Positions 41,997 through 49,859 of a DNA stretch of 64,000 bases are shown here, piece after piece. Position numbers and translations under genes: made by a program. The notes under the pieces are model-generated. The model saw only the letters and a list, made by a program, of their open reading frames with translations. It did not search any database and was not told the origin of the DNA. Source of the stretch: Nonlabens arenilitoris (lineage in GTDB: Bacteria > Bacteroidota > Bacteroidia > Flavobacteriales > Flavobacteriaceae); contig NZ_MTPW01000001.1 in NCBI RefSeq assembly GCF_002954765.1, positions 1,129,501-1,193,500 of the forward strand, written 5' to 3'. Positions within the stretch are counted from its first letter, which is position 1. Every line of letters starts with the position of its first letter.

Positions 41997-43285
41997 TTTA
42001 CTTGTTTAATGCGTTTTTTATCCATGGACTCTACCACAAACGTAAATCCTTCAAAAGTTATTTTATCTAATTTACGAGGAAAGTAACCTGTTTGCTCGAG
42101 TAAAAATCCAGCAACAGTTTCTGATTCTCCTTTTGCATTATCAAATAGCTCTTGTTGAGACTCTTCTAATTCTATAATACGATAAAAATCTTTTAAAGGT
42201 GTTTTACCTTCAAAAACAAAATTTTTATCATCAAGTTTTGAGTAGACTAGATTTTCATCATCAAACTCATCACTTATATCTCCTACAATCTCCTCAATTA
42301 TGTCCTCGAGTGATATTAAACCACTAGTGCCACCATATTCATCTACTACAATAGCAAGATGCTTCTTTTGCTCTTGAAATTCCTGAAGTAAGTCATCTAG
42401 TTTTTTATTCTCTGGCACAAAGTAAACCTCGCGCAATAGTTTAGTCCATTCAAAGTTTTTACGGTCTATATAAGGTAATAAATCTTTTACATAAAGTACA
42501 CCTGTAATTTGATCAATACTTTCTTTAAAAACGGGTATTCTAGAATAACCATTAGATATAACCTCTGTAATAATATCTTTAAACGGCATGCTCTCATCCA
42601 GTGCAAAAACATCTGTTCTATTGCGCATTACTGTTTTAGTATCGGTGTTACCAAAGCTTACAATACCTTGCAGTAATTGTTGTTCTTCATCTGTAGTGTC
42701 GTGATGATCTGTTAACTCTAATGCTTGAGAGAGTTGAGAAACCGTTATACTAGATTTCTTATTCCCTAACCGTTCATGAATTTGAATAGTTACATATCGC
42801 ATAGGTAAACTCAAAAAGCTGAATAACTTATCTAATATGTTGAGTGGTATTGCCATAAAGTTTGCAAACTTCATTGCATTGCGATTTGCATATACCTTAG
42901 GTAAAATCTCACCAAAGAGCAATATTAAAAAGGTGGCTATAACAACCTCTAGTACAAACCTTAACCACTCTGTTCCTATTGAGGCAAACCAACTATCTGA
43001 AAGAATACTAAAAATAAGAACTGTAGTAATATTGATGGCATTATTTGCTATTAATATGGTCGCCAGCAGTTTTTTAGGTCTAGCAAGCAGCTTTGCGACT
43101 AGTTCACGTCTTGGAAAATCAGGACGTTCCTCTTCAAGGTCTGTCGTCTCTAGAGAGAAAAGAGCAACCTCGGCACCACTTACCATGGCGCTCAAAATTA
43201 ATAGTATAATAAAAACTAAAAAATACACTAGTTCACTAGAACCAGAAATTATAGCAACTAATAAATGTGCTGAATCGGGATCCAC
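41981..43285 (-). CDS. gldE: GldE, CNNM/CBS transporter-associated protein
   Basis: A 434-residue protein. The N-terminal CNNM (DUF21) membrane domain (about 15-190) has VSGAEVALFSLETTDLEEE and LLFGEILPKVYANRNAMKFA. A CBS pair follows (about 205-330: MRNRTDVFALDESMPFKDIITEVISNGYSRIPVFKESIDQITGVLYVKDLLPY and LAIVVDEYGGTSGLISLEDIIEEIVGDISDE). The C-terminal CorC/HlyC domain follows to the end. CorC/CNNM relatives transport magnesium or other cations; GldE supports gliding together with GldD. It lies 9 nt after ssb. Confidence 0.94.
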   Translation of the reverse strand: MDPDSAHLLVAIISGSSELVYFLVFIILLILSAMVSGAEVALFSLETTDLEEERPDFPRRELVAKLLARPKKLLATILIANNAINITTVLIFSILSDSWFASIGTEWLRFVLEVVIATFLILLFGEILPKVYANRNAMKFANFMAIPLNILDKLFSFLSLPMRYVTIQIHERLGNKKSSITVSQLSQALELTDHHDTTDEEQQLLQGIVSFGNTDTKTVMRNRTDVFALDESMPFKDIITEVISNGYSRIPVFKESIDQITGVLYVKDLLPYIDRKNFEWTKLLREVYFVPENKKLDDLLQEFQEQKKHLAIVVDEYGGTSGLISLEDIIEEIVGDISDEFDDENLVYSKLDDKNFVFEGKTPLKDFYRIIELEESQQELFDNAKGESETVAGFLLEQTGYFPRKLDKITFEGFTFVVESMDKKRIKQVKCTKP

Positions 43286-43294
43286 TAGCTAAAA

Positions 43295-43789
43295 TTAAAA
43301 TGGTAAATCATCATCTTCTTCATCACTAACCGCAGGAGCAGGAGCTGCTTGATAATTTGGGTTAGGTTGTTGCTGTGGTTGCACTGGCCTACTGGCTTGT
43401 TGCGGCTGTGCCGCTCTATGCTGTTGTGATTGACCTGGTGCTCCATTTTCACCTTTAGGTGTTAGAAATGTAAATTCTTGCACTTGGATTTCAGTCGTAT
43501 AACGCTGCTGTCCATCTTCACCAGTCCACTGTCGATTTTTAATACGACCTTCAATATAAACTTTATCGCCTTTCTTCAGGTACTTCTCACAAACTTCGGC
43601 AGCTTTGTTACGTACCACGCAATTGTGCCATTCTGTGTTAGAAACACGCTCACCGGTAGTTCTATTAACGTACTCTTCATTAGTAGCTAGCGGGAAACGA
43701 CCTATACAATTCCCACCTTCAAAATACTTCATTTTCACTTCATCACCGGTGTGTCCTATAAGAATCACTTTGTTTACTGTTCCTGCCAT
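43295..43789 (-). CDS. ssb: Single-stranded DNA-binding protein
   Basis: A 164-residue OB-fold protein. Typical SSB blocks are MAGTVNKVILIGHTGDEVKMKYF, WHNCVVRNKAAEVCEKYLKKGDKVYIEGRIKNRQW (about 53-88) and TTEIQVQEFTFL. A Gln/Pro/Ala-rich linker (about 115-155) leads to the acidic interaction tip DEEDDDLPF at the C-terminus. Location between mutY and gldE is the classical Flavobacterium arrangement. Confidence 0.97.
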   Translation of the reverse strand: MAGTVNKVILIGHTGDEVKMKYFEGGNCIGRFPLATNEEYVNRTTGERVSNTEWHNCVVRNKAAEVCEKYLKKGDKVYIEGRIKNRQWTGEDGQQRYTTEIQVQEFTFLTPKGENGAPGQSQQHRAAQPQQASRPVQPQQQPNPNYQAAPAPAVSDEEDDDLPF

Positions 43790-43834
43790 TTTATACTTTT
43801 TTGATTAATATCAAGCGTGTAAAGATAATTAATC

Positions 43835-44881
43835 TTAAAGATAAGAATTCCAGAACGAACTCATAAAACGATGCATTAAAATATGTAGTGGTTTTTGAAA
43901 TGCTTGTTGAATAGTAATACCTTCTTCTATTTCTTGATCTATTTCAACAATCCAGAAATAAGCATGTATCTTACGATGCGATAGCTTGTGGATAATGGGA
44001 TCTTGATTATATACGCTTTCGCGAAAGCGGAATCCCGACCACCATTCCTGTTCTTGTAGTTTATCTCTAAATTCTACTGACAATAGAGCTCCATCGCTTT
44101 CTATAAAGGGAAACTCAAACAGGCCTGCCCAGATACCAGATTGTGGTCGTTCTTGTAGCAAGGTTTTATCTTGAGGTGTTTGCAACACAATGTAATGGTG
44201 ATGTAAATTTTTAGCTTTAGTTTTTTTGATTTTTACGGGCAACTCCTCTATACGCTGGTCCTTATAAGCCATACAATCATCTTTAAAGGGACATACCGTG
44301 CAATCAGGATTTCTAGGCACACACTGCATTGCTCCAAACTCCATAATCGCCTGATTATAAACATGCGGCTGGTTATGATCCATTAACCGGATTGCCAAAT
44401 TTTTAAACTCTTTAACACCTGCAGTCACATTAATAGCCGTACTAATACCATATATTCTAGACAATACTCTATAAACATTACCATCCACTACAGGTACTGC
44501 CTCATGGAATGCAAAACTGGCGATAGCAGCAGCGGTATAATCGCCTACACCTTTTAATTTCAATAAATCTTTATAAGAATCAGGAAAAATACCACCCATT
44601 TCTACGACTTGTTGAGCGGCCGCGTGCAAATTTCTGGCTCTAGAATAATAGCCTAAACCTTGCCATAACTTAAGCACATCCTCTTGTGGCGCTGCGGCCA
44701 GATCTCTTACAGTCGGGTAAGTTTCTACAAACCTATTATAATATGGTAGGCCTTGATTTACACGAGTTTGCTGTAAAATTACCTCGCTGAGCCATATACG
44801 ATAAGGGTCTTGAGTGGAACGCCACGGCAAGTCTCTTTTATGTATATCATACCATTTTATAAGTTGTTGTTGAAAACTCAT
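43835..44881 (-). CDS. mutY: Adenine DNA glycosylase MutY
   Basis: Removes adenine mispaired with 8-oxoguanine. Of 348 residues, the HhH motif LLKLKGVGDYTAAAIASFAF (about 106-125) precedes the catalytic Asp in VPVVDGNVYRVLSRIYG. The iron-sulfur ligands are C-x6-C-x2-C-x5-C (CVPRNPDCTVCPFKDDC, about 193-209). The C-terminal NUDIX-like 8-oxoG recognition domain (about 225-348) is present. Palindrome copy 11 is read as FRFRESVYN inside this last domain. It is the first gene of the mutY-ssb-gldE-gldD run and diverges from the HU gene. Confidence 0.96.
   Translation of the reverse strand: MSFQQQLIKWYDIHKRDLPWRSTQDPYRIWLSEVILQQTRVNQGLPYYNRFVETYPTVRDLAAAPQEDVLKLWQGLGYYSRARNLHAAAQQVVEMGGIFPDSYKDLLKLKGVGDYTAAAIASFAFHEAVPVVDGNVYRVLSRIYGISTAINVTAGVKEFKNLAIRLMDHNQPHVYNQAIMEFGAMQCVPRNPDCTVCPFKDDCMAYKDQRIEELPVKIKKTKAKNLHHHYIVLQTPQDKTLLQERPQSGIWAGLFEFPFIESDGALLSVEFRDKLQEQEWWSGFRFRESVYNQDPIIHKLSHRKIHAYFWIVEIDQEIEEGITIQQAFQKPLHILMHRFMSSFWNSYL
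44014..44029. repeat. Dispersed palindrome copy 11 (in mutY)
   Basis: Exact 16-mer, read as RFRES in the NUDIX-like domain. Confidence 0.95.
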
Positions 44882-44940
44882 TGCTTATCTATTTAAGAGA
44901 GCGCAAGATATATCTTCTTAAATTTTAATCAATTAGAGAA

Positions 44941-44968
44941 TTGTATTTGTATTATTACCGTATATTTG
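44941..44968 (+). promoter_or_regulatory. Promoter of HU gene
   Basis: TTG (44941-44943), a 17-nt spacer, then TATATTTG (44961-44968), 44 nt before the ATG. Good consensus match with slightly short spacing. Confidence 0.7.
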
Positions 44969-45012
44969 CGCCCTGTTTAACAAACCCTATTAATTAATTA
45001 TTCAATTTAAAC

Positions 45013-45303
45013 ATGACTAAAGCAGATATCGTATCTAAAATTTCAGATAAGTTGGGAATGGAAAAGACTGATGTACAGGCAGCTGTAGAATCTTTCATGA
45101 ATGAAGTAAAAGGTTCCTTAGAATCTGGAGAGAATGTATATCTACGTGGTTTCGGAAGCTTTATCGTTAAGACAAGAGCTGAGAAAACTGGACGTAATAT
45201 TTCCAAGAATACAACGATTAAAATACCAGCTCACAATATACCAGCATTTAAACCTGCTAAAGTATTTGTAGAAGGTGTGAAAACAAGAGTAAAAGTTAAG
45301 TAA
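45013..45303 (+). CDS. HU/IHF-family DNA-binding protein
   Basis: A 96-residue nucleoid protein. It has MTKADIVSKISDKLGMEKTDVQAAVESFMNEVKGSL (dimerisation helices), then FGSFIVKTRAEKTGRNISKNTTIKIPAHNIPAFKPAKVF, the DNA-binding arm with the conserved Pro in IPA. It corresponds to the HU (hup) type rather than IHF; subunit type cannot be fixed from sequence. A good promoter precedes it. The 30-residue gene follows 13 nt later, so the two share a transcript ending at the hairpin at 45400-45430. Confidence 0.95.
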   Translation: MTKADIVSKISDKLGMEKTDVQAAVESFMNEVKGSLESGENVYLRGFGSFIVKTRAEKTGRNISKNTTIKIPAHNIPAFKPAKVFVEGVKTRVKVK

Positions 45304-45316
45304 AAATATAAGAGAT

Positions 45317-45409
45317 ATGCCAAGCGGTAAAAAAAGAAAGAGACATAAGGTAGCAACCCACAAACGTAAAAAGCGTCGTCGCGCTAACCGTCACAAGAAG
45401 AAAAAGTAG
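45317..45409 (+). CDS. 30-residue basic protein, AURKAIP1/COX24 (mS38-like) type
   Basis: A tiny ORF: MPSGKKRKRHKVATHKRKKR followed by RRANRHKKKK. Over half of the residues are Lys, Arg or His. This matches the small conserved Bacteroidota proteins annotated with an AURKAIP1/COX24 (mitochondrial mS38-like) domain, so a ribosome-associated role is likely. It lies 13 nt after the HU stop, and its stop codon sits within the terminator hairpin. It is easily missed because of its length. Family assignment is from recognition, not a search. Confidence 0.82.
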   Translation: MPSGKKRKRHKVATHKRKKRRRANRHKKKK

Positions 45410-45430
45410 TATTTCACTACTTTTTCTTTT
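45400..45430 (+). terminator. Terminator overlapping the 30-aa gene stop
   Basis: GAAAAAGTAGT (45400-45410) pairs with ACTACTTTTTC (45416-45426) around loop ATTTC, followed by TTTT. The TAG stop is inside the 5' arm. Confidence 0.85.
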
Positions 45431-45585
45431 TATATCAAAGTCTGGTACAGTTGTCACCTTTTAAGTTGCACGCTTTTTAAAAAAGTCGTGGTGGTACCTT
45501 GTATCTATTAAGGAGCTACTTACCATTTGATATAATTACAACCTCAAGTTCATTGACATAGAGTTATAGGGATATGACTCGTAGA

Positions 45586-45608
45586 GTTATAGATATGATA
45601 TCTATAAC
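45586..45608. promoter_or_regulatory. Palindrome in rng leader region
   Basis: GTTATAGATAT-G-ATATCTATAAC, 11-bp perfect arms. A related direct half (GAGTTATAGGGATATGA) lies just upstream at 45571-45587. It is 62 nt before the chosen rng start. It could be an operator or an mRNA hairpin; no evidence decides. Confidence 0.5.
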
Positions 45609-45669
45609 AATATTTAAAGTATAACTGTTTTATAATCACTAATTGATTATGAAACTAACAATTGGAATC

Positions 45670-47208
45670 ATGGATAAAGAAATTATTATCCGTTCCGGTT
45701 CTACTAAGGTCGACTATGCCCTAACTAAAAATGGGAGACTAGTCGAGTTACACCAAGATGAAGATGAAAATAAATTTGCGGTAAGCGATATATTTATTGC
45801 AAAATCACGCAAGGTCTTATCTGGTCTTAACGCCTCATTTGTAAATGTAGGCTATGAAAAAGATGGTTTTTTACACTATCATGATCTAGGACCACAATAC
45901 CTTACCCAATTTAAATTCACTAAGCAAATTCTGAGCGGTAGACGCAAGAATTATGCACTTAAAGATATTAAACTAGAAAAGGAATTAGAAAAATCTGGTA
46001 GCATTACAGATGTAGTCGCTCCTAACCAACCTATTCTAGTACAAGTAGTTAAAGAACCTATCTCCACAAAAGGACCTAGATTAAGCGCAGAGCTTTCTAT
46101 ACCTGGAAGATATGTGGTTCTTGTTCCTTTCTCAGATCGTATTTCTATTTCACAGAAAATAGAAGATCGTGAAGAAAAGAGCCGACTTAAAAGACTTGTT
46201 AAAAGTATTAAGCCTGCTGGCTTCGGCGTTATTGTACGTACCGTTGCAAAAGGCAAACTAGTAGCAGAACTGGATCAGGACTTACAGAACCTTATCACAA
46301 AATGGGAAAACATGTGTGCAAAATTGCACAAAGCAAATTTTCCTTCTAAAGTAATGACTGAGGTCAGTCGTACTAATTCAATTATGAGAGATGTTTTTAA
46401 TGACACCTACACGTCTATTGTTGTAGACGATGAAGAAGTATGTTCTGAAATCAAAGATTACCTTAAAACTATTGCTCCTCACAAGGAGTCCATTGTTAAA
46501 TATCACAATCCTCGTACACCTGTTTTTGAAAAATATGGTATTGAGAGACAAATTAAAACGTCCTTTGGCCGTACGGTTTCAATGAGTAAAGGTGCTTACC
46601 TTGTCATAGAACATACTGAAGCCATGCACGTTATTGATGTTAACTCTGGAAATAGATCTAACAAAGCAAATAGTCAAGAAGACACCGCACTAGAAACTAA
46701 TCTTATCGCCGCTAGTGAAATAGCGCGACAATTAAGATTAAGAGACATGGGTGGTATAATAGTCGTTGACTTTATAGACATGCGCCAGGCAGAACATAGA
46801 AAAAAACTCTATGAACACATGCGAGATGAAATGTCTGAAGATCGTGCTAAACACAAAATACTTCCTCCTAGTAAATTTGGATTAATTCAAATTACTAGAC
46901 AGCGTGTAAGGCAAGAAATGAATATCAAGACTCGAGAAGAGAATCCTGATGGCAATGGAAATGAAATTCAAGCTCCTATTCTTATTATCGATAAGATTAA
47001 GGAAGAGTTAGAAAAACATTTAAAAAATGGGCATAAAAAGATAACGCTTAATGCGCATCCTTTTGTAGCAGCATTTATCACTAAAGGCTATCCTTCCATA
47101 CGTTCTAAGTGGTTTATGAATCACAAAAAATGGATCAAAGTATCGCCTAGAGATGCTTACACTTATCTAGAATACAATTTTACAGATAAGGATGGAAAAG
47201 TGCTCTAA
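45670..47208 (+). CDS. rng: RNase E/G-family ribonuclease
   Basis: A 513-residue endoribonuclease for rRNA maturation and mRNA decay. The N-terminus MDKEIIIRSGSTKVDYAL is the family start; in-frame TTG/ATG codons at 45643 and 45649 are rejected on homology grounds. The S1 domain lies near residues 35-120 (VSDIFIAKSRKVLSGLNASFVNVG). The Mg-binding catalytic region is MHVIDVNSGN...GGIIVVDFIDMRQAEHRKKLYEHM (about 315-390). The Zn-link CPxC found in E. coli RNase E/G is absent: the position reads NIKTREENPDGNGNEIQAPI. This is consistent with what I recall of Bacteroidota enzymes. It follows the HU/30-aa unit on the same strand and ends at a terminator. Confidence 0.92.
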   Translation: MDKEIIIRSGSTKVDYALTKNGRLVELHQDEDENKFAVSDIFIAKSRKVLSGLNASFVNVGYEKDGFLHYHDLGPQYLTQFKFTKQILSGRRKNYALKDIKLEKELEKSGSITDVVAPNQPILVQVVKEPISTKGPRLSAELSIPGRYVVLVPFSDRISISQKIEDREEKSRLKRLVKSIKPAGFGVIVRTVAKGKLVAELDQDLQNLITKWENMCAKLHKANFPSKVMTEVSRTNSIMRDVFNDTYTSIVVDDEEVCSEIKDYLKTIAPHKESIVKYHNPRTPVFEKYGIERQIKTSFGRTVSMSKGAYLVIEHTEAMHVIDVNSGNRSNKANSQEDTALETNLIAASEIARQLRLRDMGGIIVVDFIDMRQAEHRKKLYEHMRDEMSEDRAKHKILPPSKFGLIQITRQRVRQEMNIKTREENPDGNGNEIQAPILIIDKIKEELEKHLKNGHKKITLNAHPFVAAFITKGYPSIRSKWFMNHKKWIKVSPRDAYTYLEYNFTDKDGKVL

Positions 47209-47215
47209 ACCTTTT

Positions 47216-47251
47216 AAAACGCCTATAGACGCAAGTTTATAGGCGTTTTTT
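47216..47251 (+). terminator. rng terminator
   Basis: AAAACGCCTATA (47216-47227) pairs with TATAGGCGTTTT (47238-47249) around a 10-nt loop, followed by T-rich sequence. Confidence 0.9.
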
Positions 47252-47268
47252 TGTGGTTAATTTTAAAA

Positions 47269-47298
47269 TTGGGACTATCTACTTAACTACTATATTTG
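47269..47298 (+). promoter_or_regulatory. recX promoter, leaderless spacing
   Basis: TTG (47269-47271), exactly 19 nt, then TATATTTG (47291-47298). Only 4 nt (CTCT) separate the box from the recX ATG, so the transcript should begin at or very near the start codon. Confidence 0.8.
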
Positions 47299-47302
47299 CT
47301 CT

Positions 47303-47776
47303 ATGCAACAAGAATCCTTCACCGTTGAACAAGCTACTCGAGCGATAGAGCGTTATTGTGTTTATCAAGAACGCTGTCATAAAGAAGTTGAAGATAAGCT
47401 GCGTAAAATGGGAATGATTCAACTAGCCATCGATGAAATCATCCCACATCTGATTGAGCACAAATTCTTAAATGAAACTCGCTTTTCACAAAGCTTTGCT
47501 AGAGGGAAATTTCGTAACAAACATTGGGGACGTAACAGAATTGTGCGCGAACTTAAATTACGTAAAATAGCAGAACGTAATATTAAAATAGCATTACAAG
47601 AAATTGATCCTGAAGAATATGAAGTTTCTTTTGATACGCTTTCGCGAAAGCGTTATGAACAACTCCACAATGAAAAGGACAAATATCGCAAACGTAAGAA
47701 ACTAGCCGATTATTTACTTTACAGAGGTTGGGAAGGAGATTTAGTCTACGACAAGGTAAAACAGCTTATCCCTTAA
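47303..47776 (+). CDS. recX: Regulatory protein RecX
   Basis: Modulates RecA filaments. The 157-residue all-helical protein has three-helix RecX repeats: AIERYCVYQERCHKEVEDKLRKMG, then IDEIIPHLIEHKFLNETRFSQSFARGKFRNKHWGRNRIVRELKLRKI (the most conserved block), then LADYLLYRGWEGDLVYDKVKQL. Palindrome copy 12 is read as DTLSRKRYEQL in the last third. Its last 11 nt overlap the end of the convergent JmjC-like gene. Transcription should be leaderless from the promoter at 47269-47298. Confidence 0.9.
   Translation: MQQESFTVEQATRAIERYCVYQERCHKEVEDKLRKMGMIQLAIDEIIPHLIEHKFLNETRFSQSFARGKFRNKHWGRNRIVRELKLRKIAERNIKIALQEIDPEEYEVSFDTLSRKRYEQLHNEKDKYRKRKKLADYLLYRGWEGDLVYDKVKQLIP
47637..47652. repeat. Dispersed palindrome copy 12 (in recX)
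   Basis: Exact 16-mer, read as TLSRKR. Confidence 0.95.
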
Positions 47777-48641
47777 TGCCTAGCTTTTTATGTGTACGTA
47801 TGACAGCTTGCTGATTTTTATAATCAATCCAGTCTTGACCTTTTTTACGACGCATGTAGTTATCATAATACCTCATAAATCCTAAATTATATAATGCTTT
47901 ACCTAGGTTTTTTAACTTACGTGGATAACTGCGCAAACTTATAGAAAAACCTGGCGTGAGATAATGCATAAAATGCCAGTAACCTTCTGGCATATAAAGC
48001 ATTTCACCATGGTTTAATTCACATACATAACCTTGCGCTTGTTTCAAGGCAGGCCACTTTTCAAAATCTGGACTAGTAAAATCAATATCTTCTCGTGCTA
48101 TTAATGAATGTGGCACCCGATAAAGAAACTTACTTTGATCTGGCGGAAAAATGATACAGCGCTTTTTACCATGAAAGTGAAAATGCAATATGTTAGTAAA
48201 ATCAATATCATAATGCATAAAGACTCTAGAATCTGTACCGCCAAAAAACATCATGGGCAATCCTTTAATCAGTCGCATTCCTAGTTTAGGGAACTTAAAA
48301 TCACCTTGAAGGACAGGAACTTCGCTTAAAATATTGTACAAAAAAATCCTGAAATTAGTAGGCTTGCTTTTCAGCAGGTCCACATAATCTGCCATTTTCA
48401 TTTCTGCATGAGCCTGATTAAAACCTTCATCATGCTTTACCGGTCTGTCATCATACAGCGGCACTGTTTTATCTCCTGCAACTTCCTTTATATATTCTAG
48501 ATTCCATTTATGATAAGCCTTCCAGTCTTCAGTTAATTTTTCTATGACAACAGGACGCTGTGGCTTGAGATGATTTCTTACAAAATCTTCTTTACTCATA
48601 GTCCTTACTCGAGGTATGTCTTTTAAATTCAATTGCTGCAT
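47766..48641 (-). CDS. Cupin-8/JmjC-like oxygenase
   Basis: A 291-residue Fe(II)/2-oxoglutarate-dependent oxygenase of the JmjC/cupin_8 group. The metal ligands appear as H-x-D in SRVFMHYDIDFTNILHFHF (about 143-160) and a distal His in LYMPEGYWHFMHYL (about 218-231). KRCIIFPPDQSKFLYRVPH and the N-terminal RPVVIEKLTEDWKAY are also typical. Substrates in this family include ribosomal and other proteins; which one applies here is unknown. It converges with recX and lies 64 nt downstream of bioB on the same strand, so it may be the last gene of the biotin transcript. Confidence 0.85.
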   Translation of the reverse strand: MQQLNLKDIPRVRTMSKEDFVRNHLKPQRPVVIEKLTEDWKAYHKWNLEYIKEVAGDKTVPLYDDRPVKHDEGFNQAHAEMKMADYVDLLKSKPTNFRIFLYNILSEVPVLQGDFKFPKLGMRLIKGLPMMFFGGTDSRVFMHYDIDFTNILHFHFHGKKRCIIFPPDQSKFLYRVPHSLIAREDIDFTSPDFEKWPALKQAQGYVCELNHGEMLYMPEGYWHFMHYLTPGFSISLRSYPRKLKNLGKALYNLGFMRYYDNYMRRKKGQDWIDYKNQQAVIRTHKKLGIKG

Positions 48642-48705
48642 AGAAGATATAACGTAAAATTAATCTATCCAGTTTATAGAAATAGCTTTTAAAGTAACGA
48701 TAAGT

Positions 48706-49794
48706 TTAACCTTTTGCAGTCTTTGCCGCCAGCTTTGCCTCTTCATTACGATCGATTTTATGACCTGGACGCGTCCATTTAGGCTTTTCGCCCAGTGCTT
48801 TATATTCTGAATACTGTGCTTCAACAGTTTCTGGTTGAGCCTTTTTAACAAAAGGCTTCATAGGTTCAAGACCTAGAAGTTTAAACATCTCCATATCCTC
48901 ATTCACATCAGGATTAGGCGTTGTTAATAATTTGTCACCGGCAAATATGGAGTTAGCTCCTGCAAAGAAACACATTGCCTGTCCTTCTCTAGTCATTTGA
49001 GTACGACCAGCGCTTAAACGCACTTGGGTTTGTGGCATTACAATACGGGTTGTTGCTACCATACGCACCATATCCCATATAGAAACTGGTTTTTGTTCTT
49101 CAAGCGGCGTTCCTTCAACTGCTACTAATGCGTTGATAGGAGTACTCTCTGGTTGTGGACTCAAACTAGCTAGCGCTACTAACATACCTGCGCGATCTTC
49201 AGCACTTTCTCCCATTCCTATAATTCCACCACTACAAACTGTCACGTTAGTTTTACGTACGTTATCGATAGTATCTAGACGATCTTGATAACCGCGTGTA
49301 GAGATCACTTCTTTATAATACTCTTCACTACTATCTAAGTTGTGATTATATGCATACAATCCAGCCTCAGCAAGTCTGTGAGCTTGATTTTCTGTAATCA
49401 TTCCTAGTGTACAGCAAACCTCCATGTCTAGTTTGTTAATTGTACGTACCATTTCTAACACCTGGTCAAATTCTGGTCCATCCTTTACATTTCTCCATGC
49501 TGCTCCCATACATACACGAGAGCTACCACTAGATTTTGCACGCAAAGCTTGTGCTTTTACCTGCTGTACAGACATTAAATCATTTCCTTCTATATCAGTA
49601 TGATAACGTGCCGCTTGAGGACAGTATCCACAGTCCTCTGGACATCCACCTGTTTTTATAGACAGTAAAGTAGAAACTTGTACTTGATTAGGGTTGTGTG
49701 ATTCTCTATGTATTGTTGCAGCCTCATATAAAAGGTGCATTAATGGCTTATTGTATATTTCTAAAACTTCTTCTTTAGTCCAGTCGTGTCTCAT
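48706..49794 (-). CDS. bioB: Biotin synthase
   Basis: Radical-SAM enzyme inserting sulfur into dethiobiotin. The 362-residue protein carries the [4Fe-4S] CxxxCxxC motif in TGGCPEDCGYCPQAARY (about 51-67). Further blocks are CMGAAWRNVKDGPEFDQVLEMV, CCTLGMITENQAHRLAEAGLYAYNHNLD and GGIIGMGESAEDRAGML, followed by RLSAGRTQM, which contains the Arg ligand to the [2Fe-2S] cluster. The C-terminal tail (about 325-362) is longer than in E. coli. It is the last bio gene in transcription order, after the ketosynthase gene. Confidence 0.97.
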   Translation of the reverse strand: MRHDWTKEEVLEIYNKPLMHLLYEAATIHRESHNPNQVQVSTLLSIKTGGCPEDCGYCPQAARYHTDIEGNDLMSVQQVKAQALRAKSSGSSRVCMGAAWRNVKDGPEFDQVLEMVRTINKLDMEVCCTLGMITENQAHRLAEAGLYAYNHNLDSSEEYYKEVISTRGYQDRLDTIDNVRKTNVTVCSGGIIGMGESAEDRAGMLVALASLSPQPESTPINALVAVEGTPLEEQKPVSIWDMVRMVATTRIVMPQTQVRLSAGRTQMTREGQAMCFFAGANSIFAGDKLLTTPNPDVNEDMEMFKLLGLEPMKPFVKKAQPETVEAQYSEYKALGEKPKWTRPGHKIDRNEEAKLAAKTAKG

Positions 49795-49859
49795 AATCGT
49801 TCTATATGCAGCGTAAAAATAGAAAAGTCAATCTTACTTACCTACCCGTTGCCTTTTAT

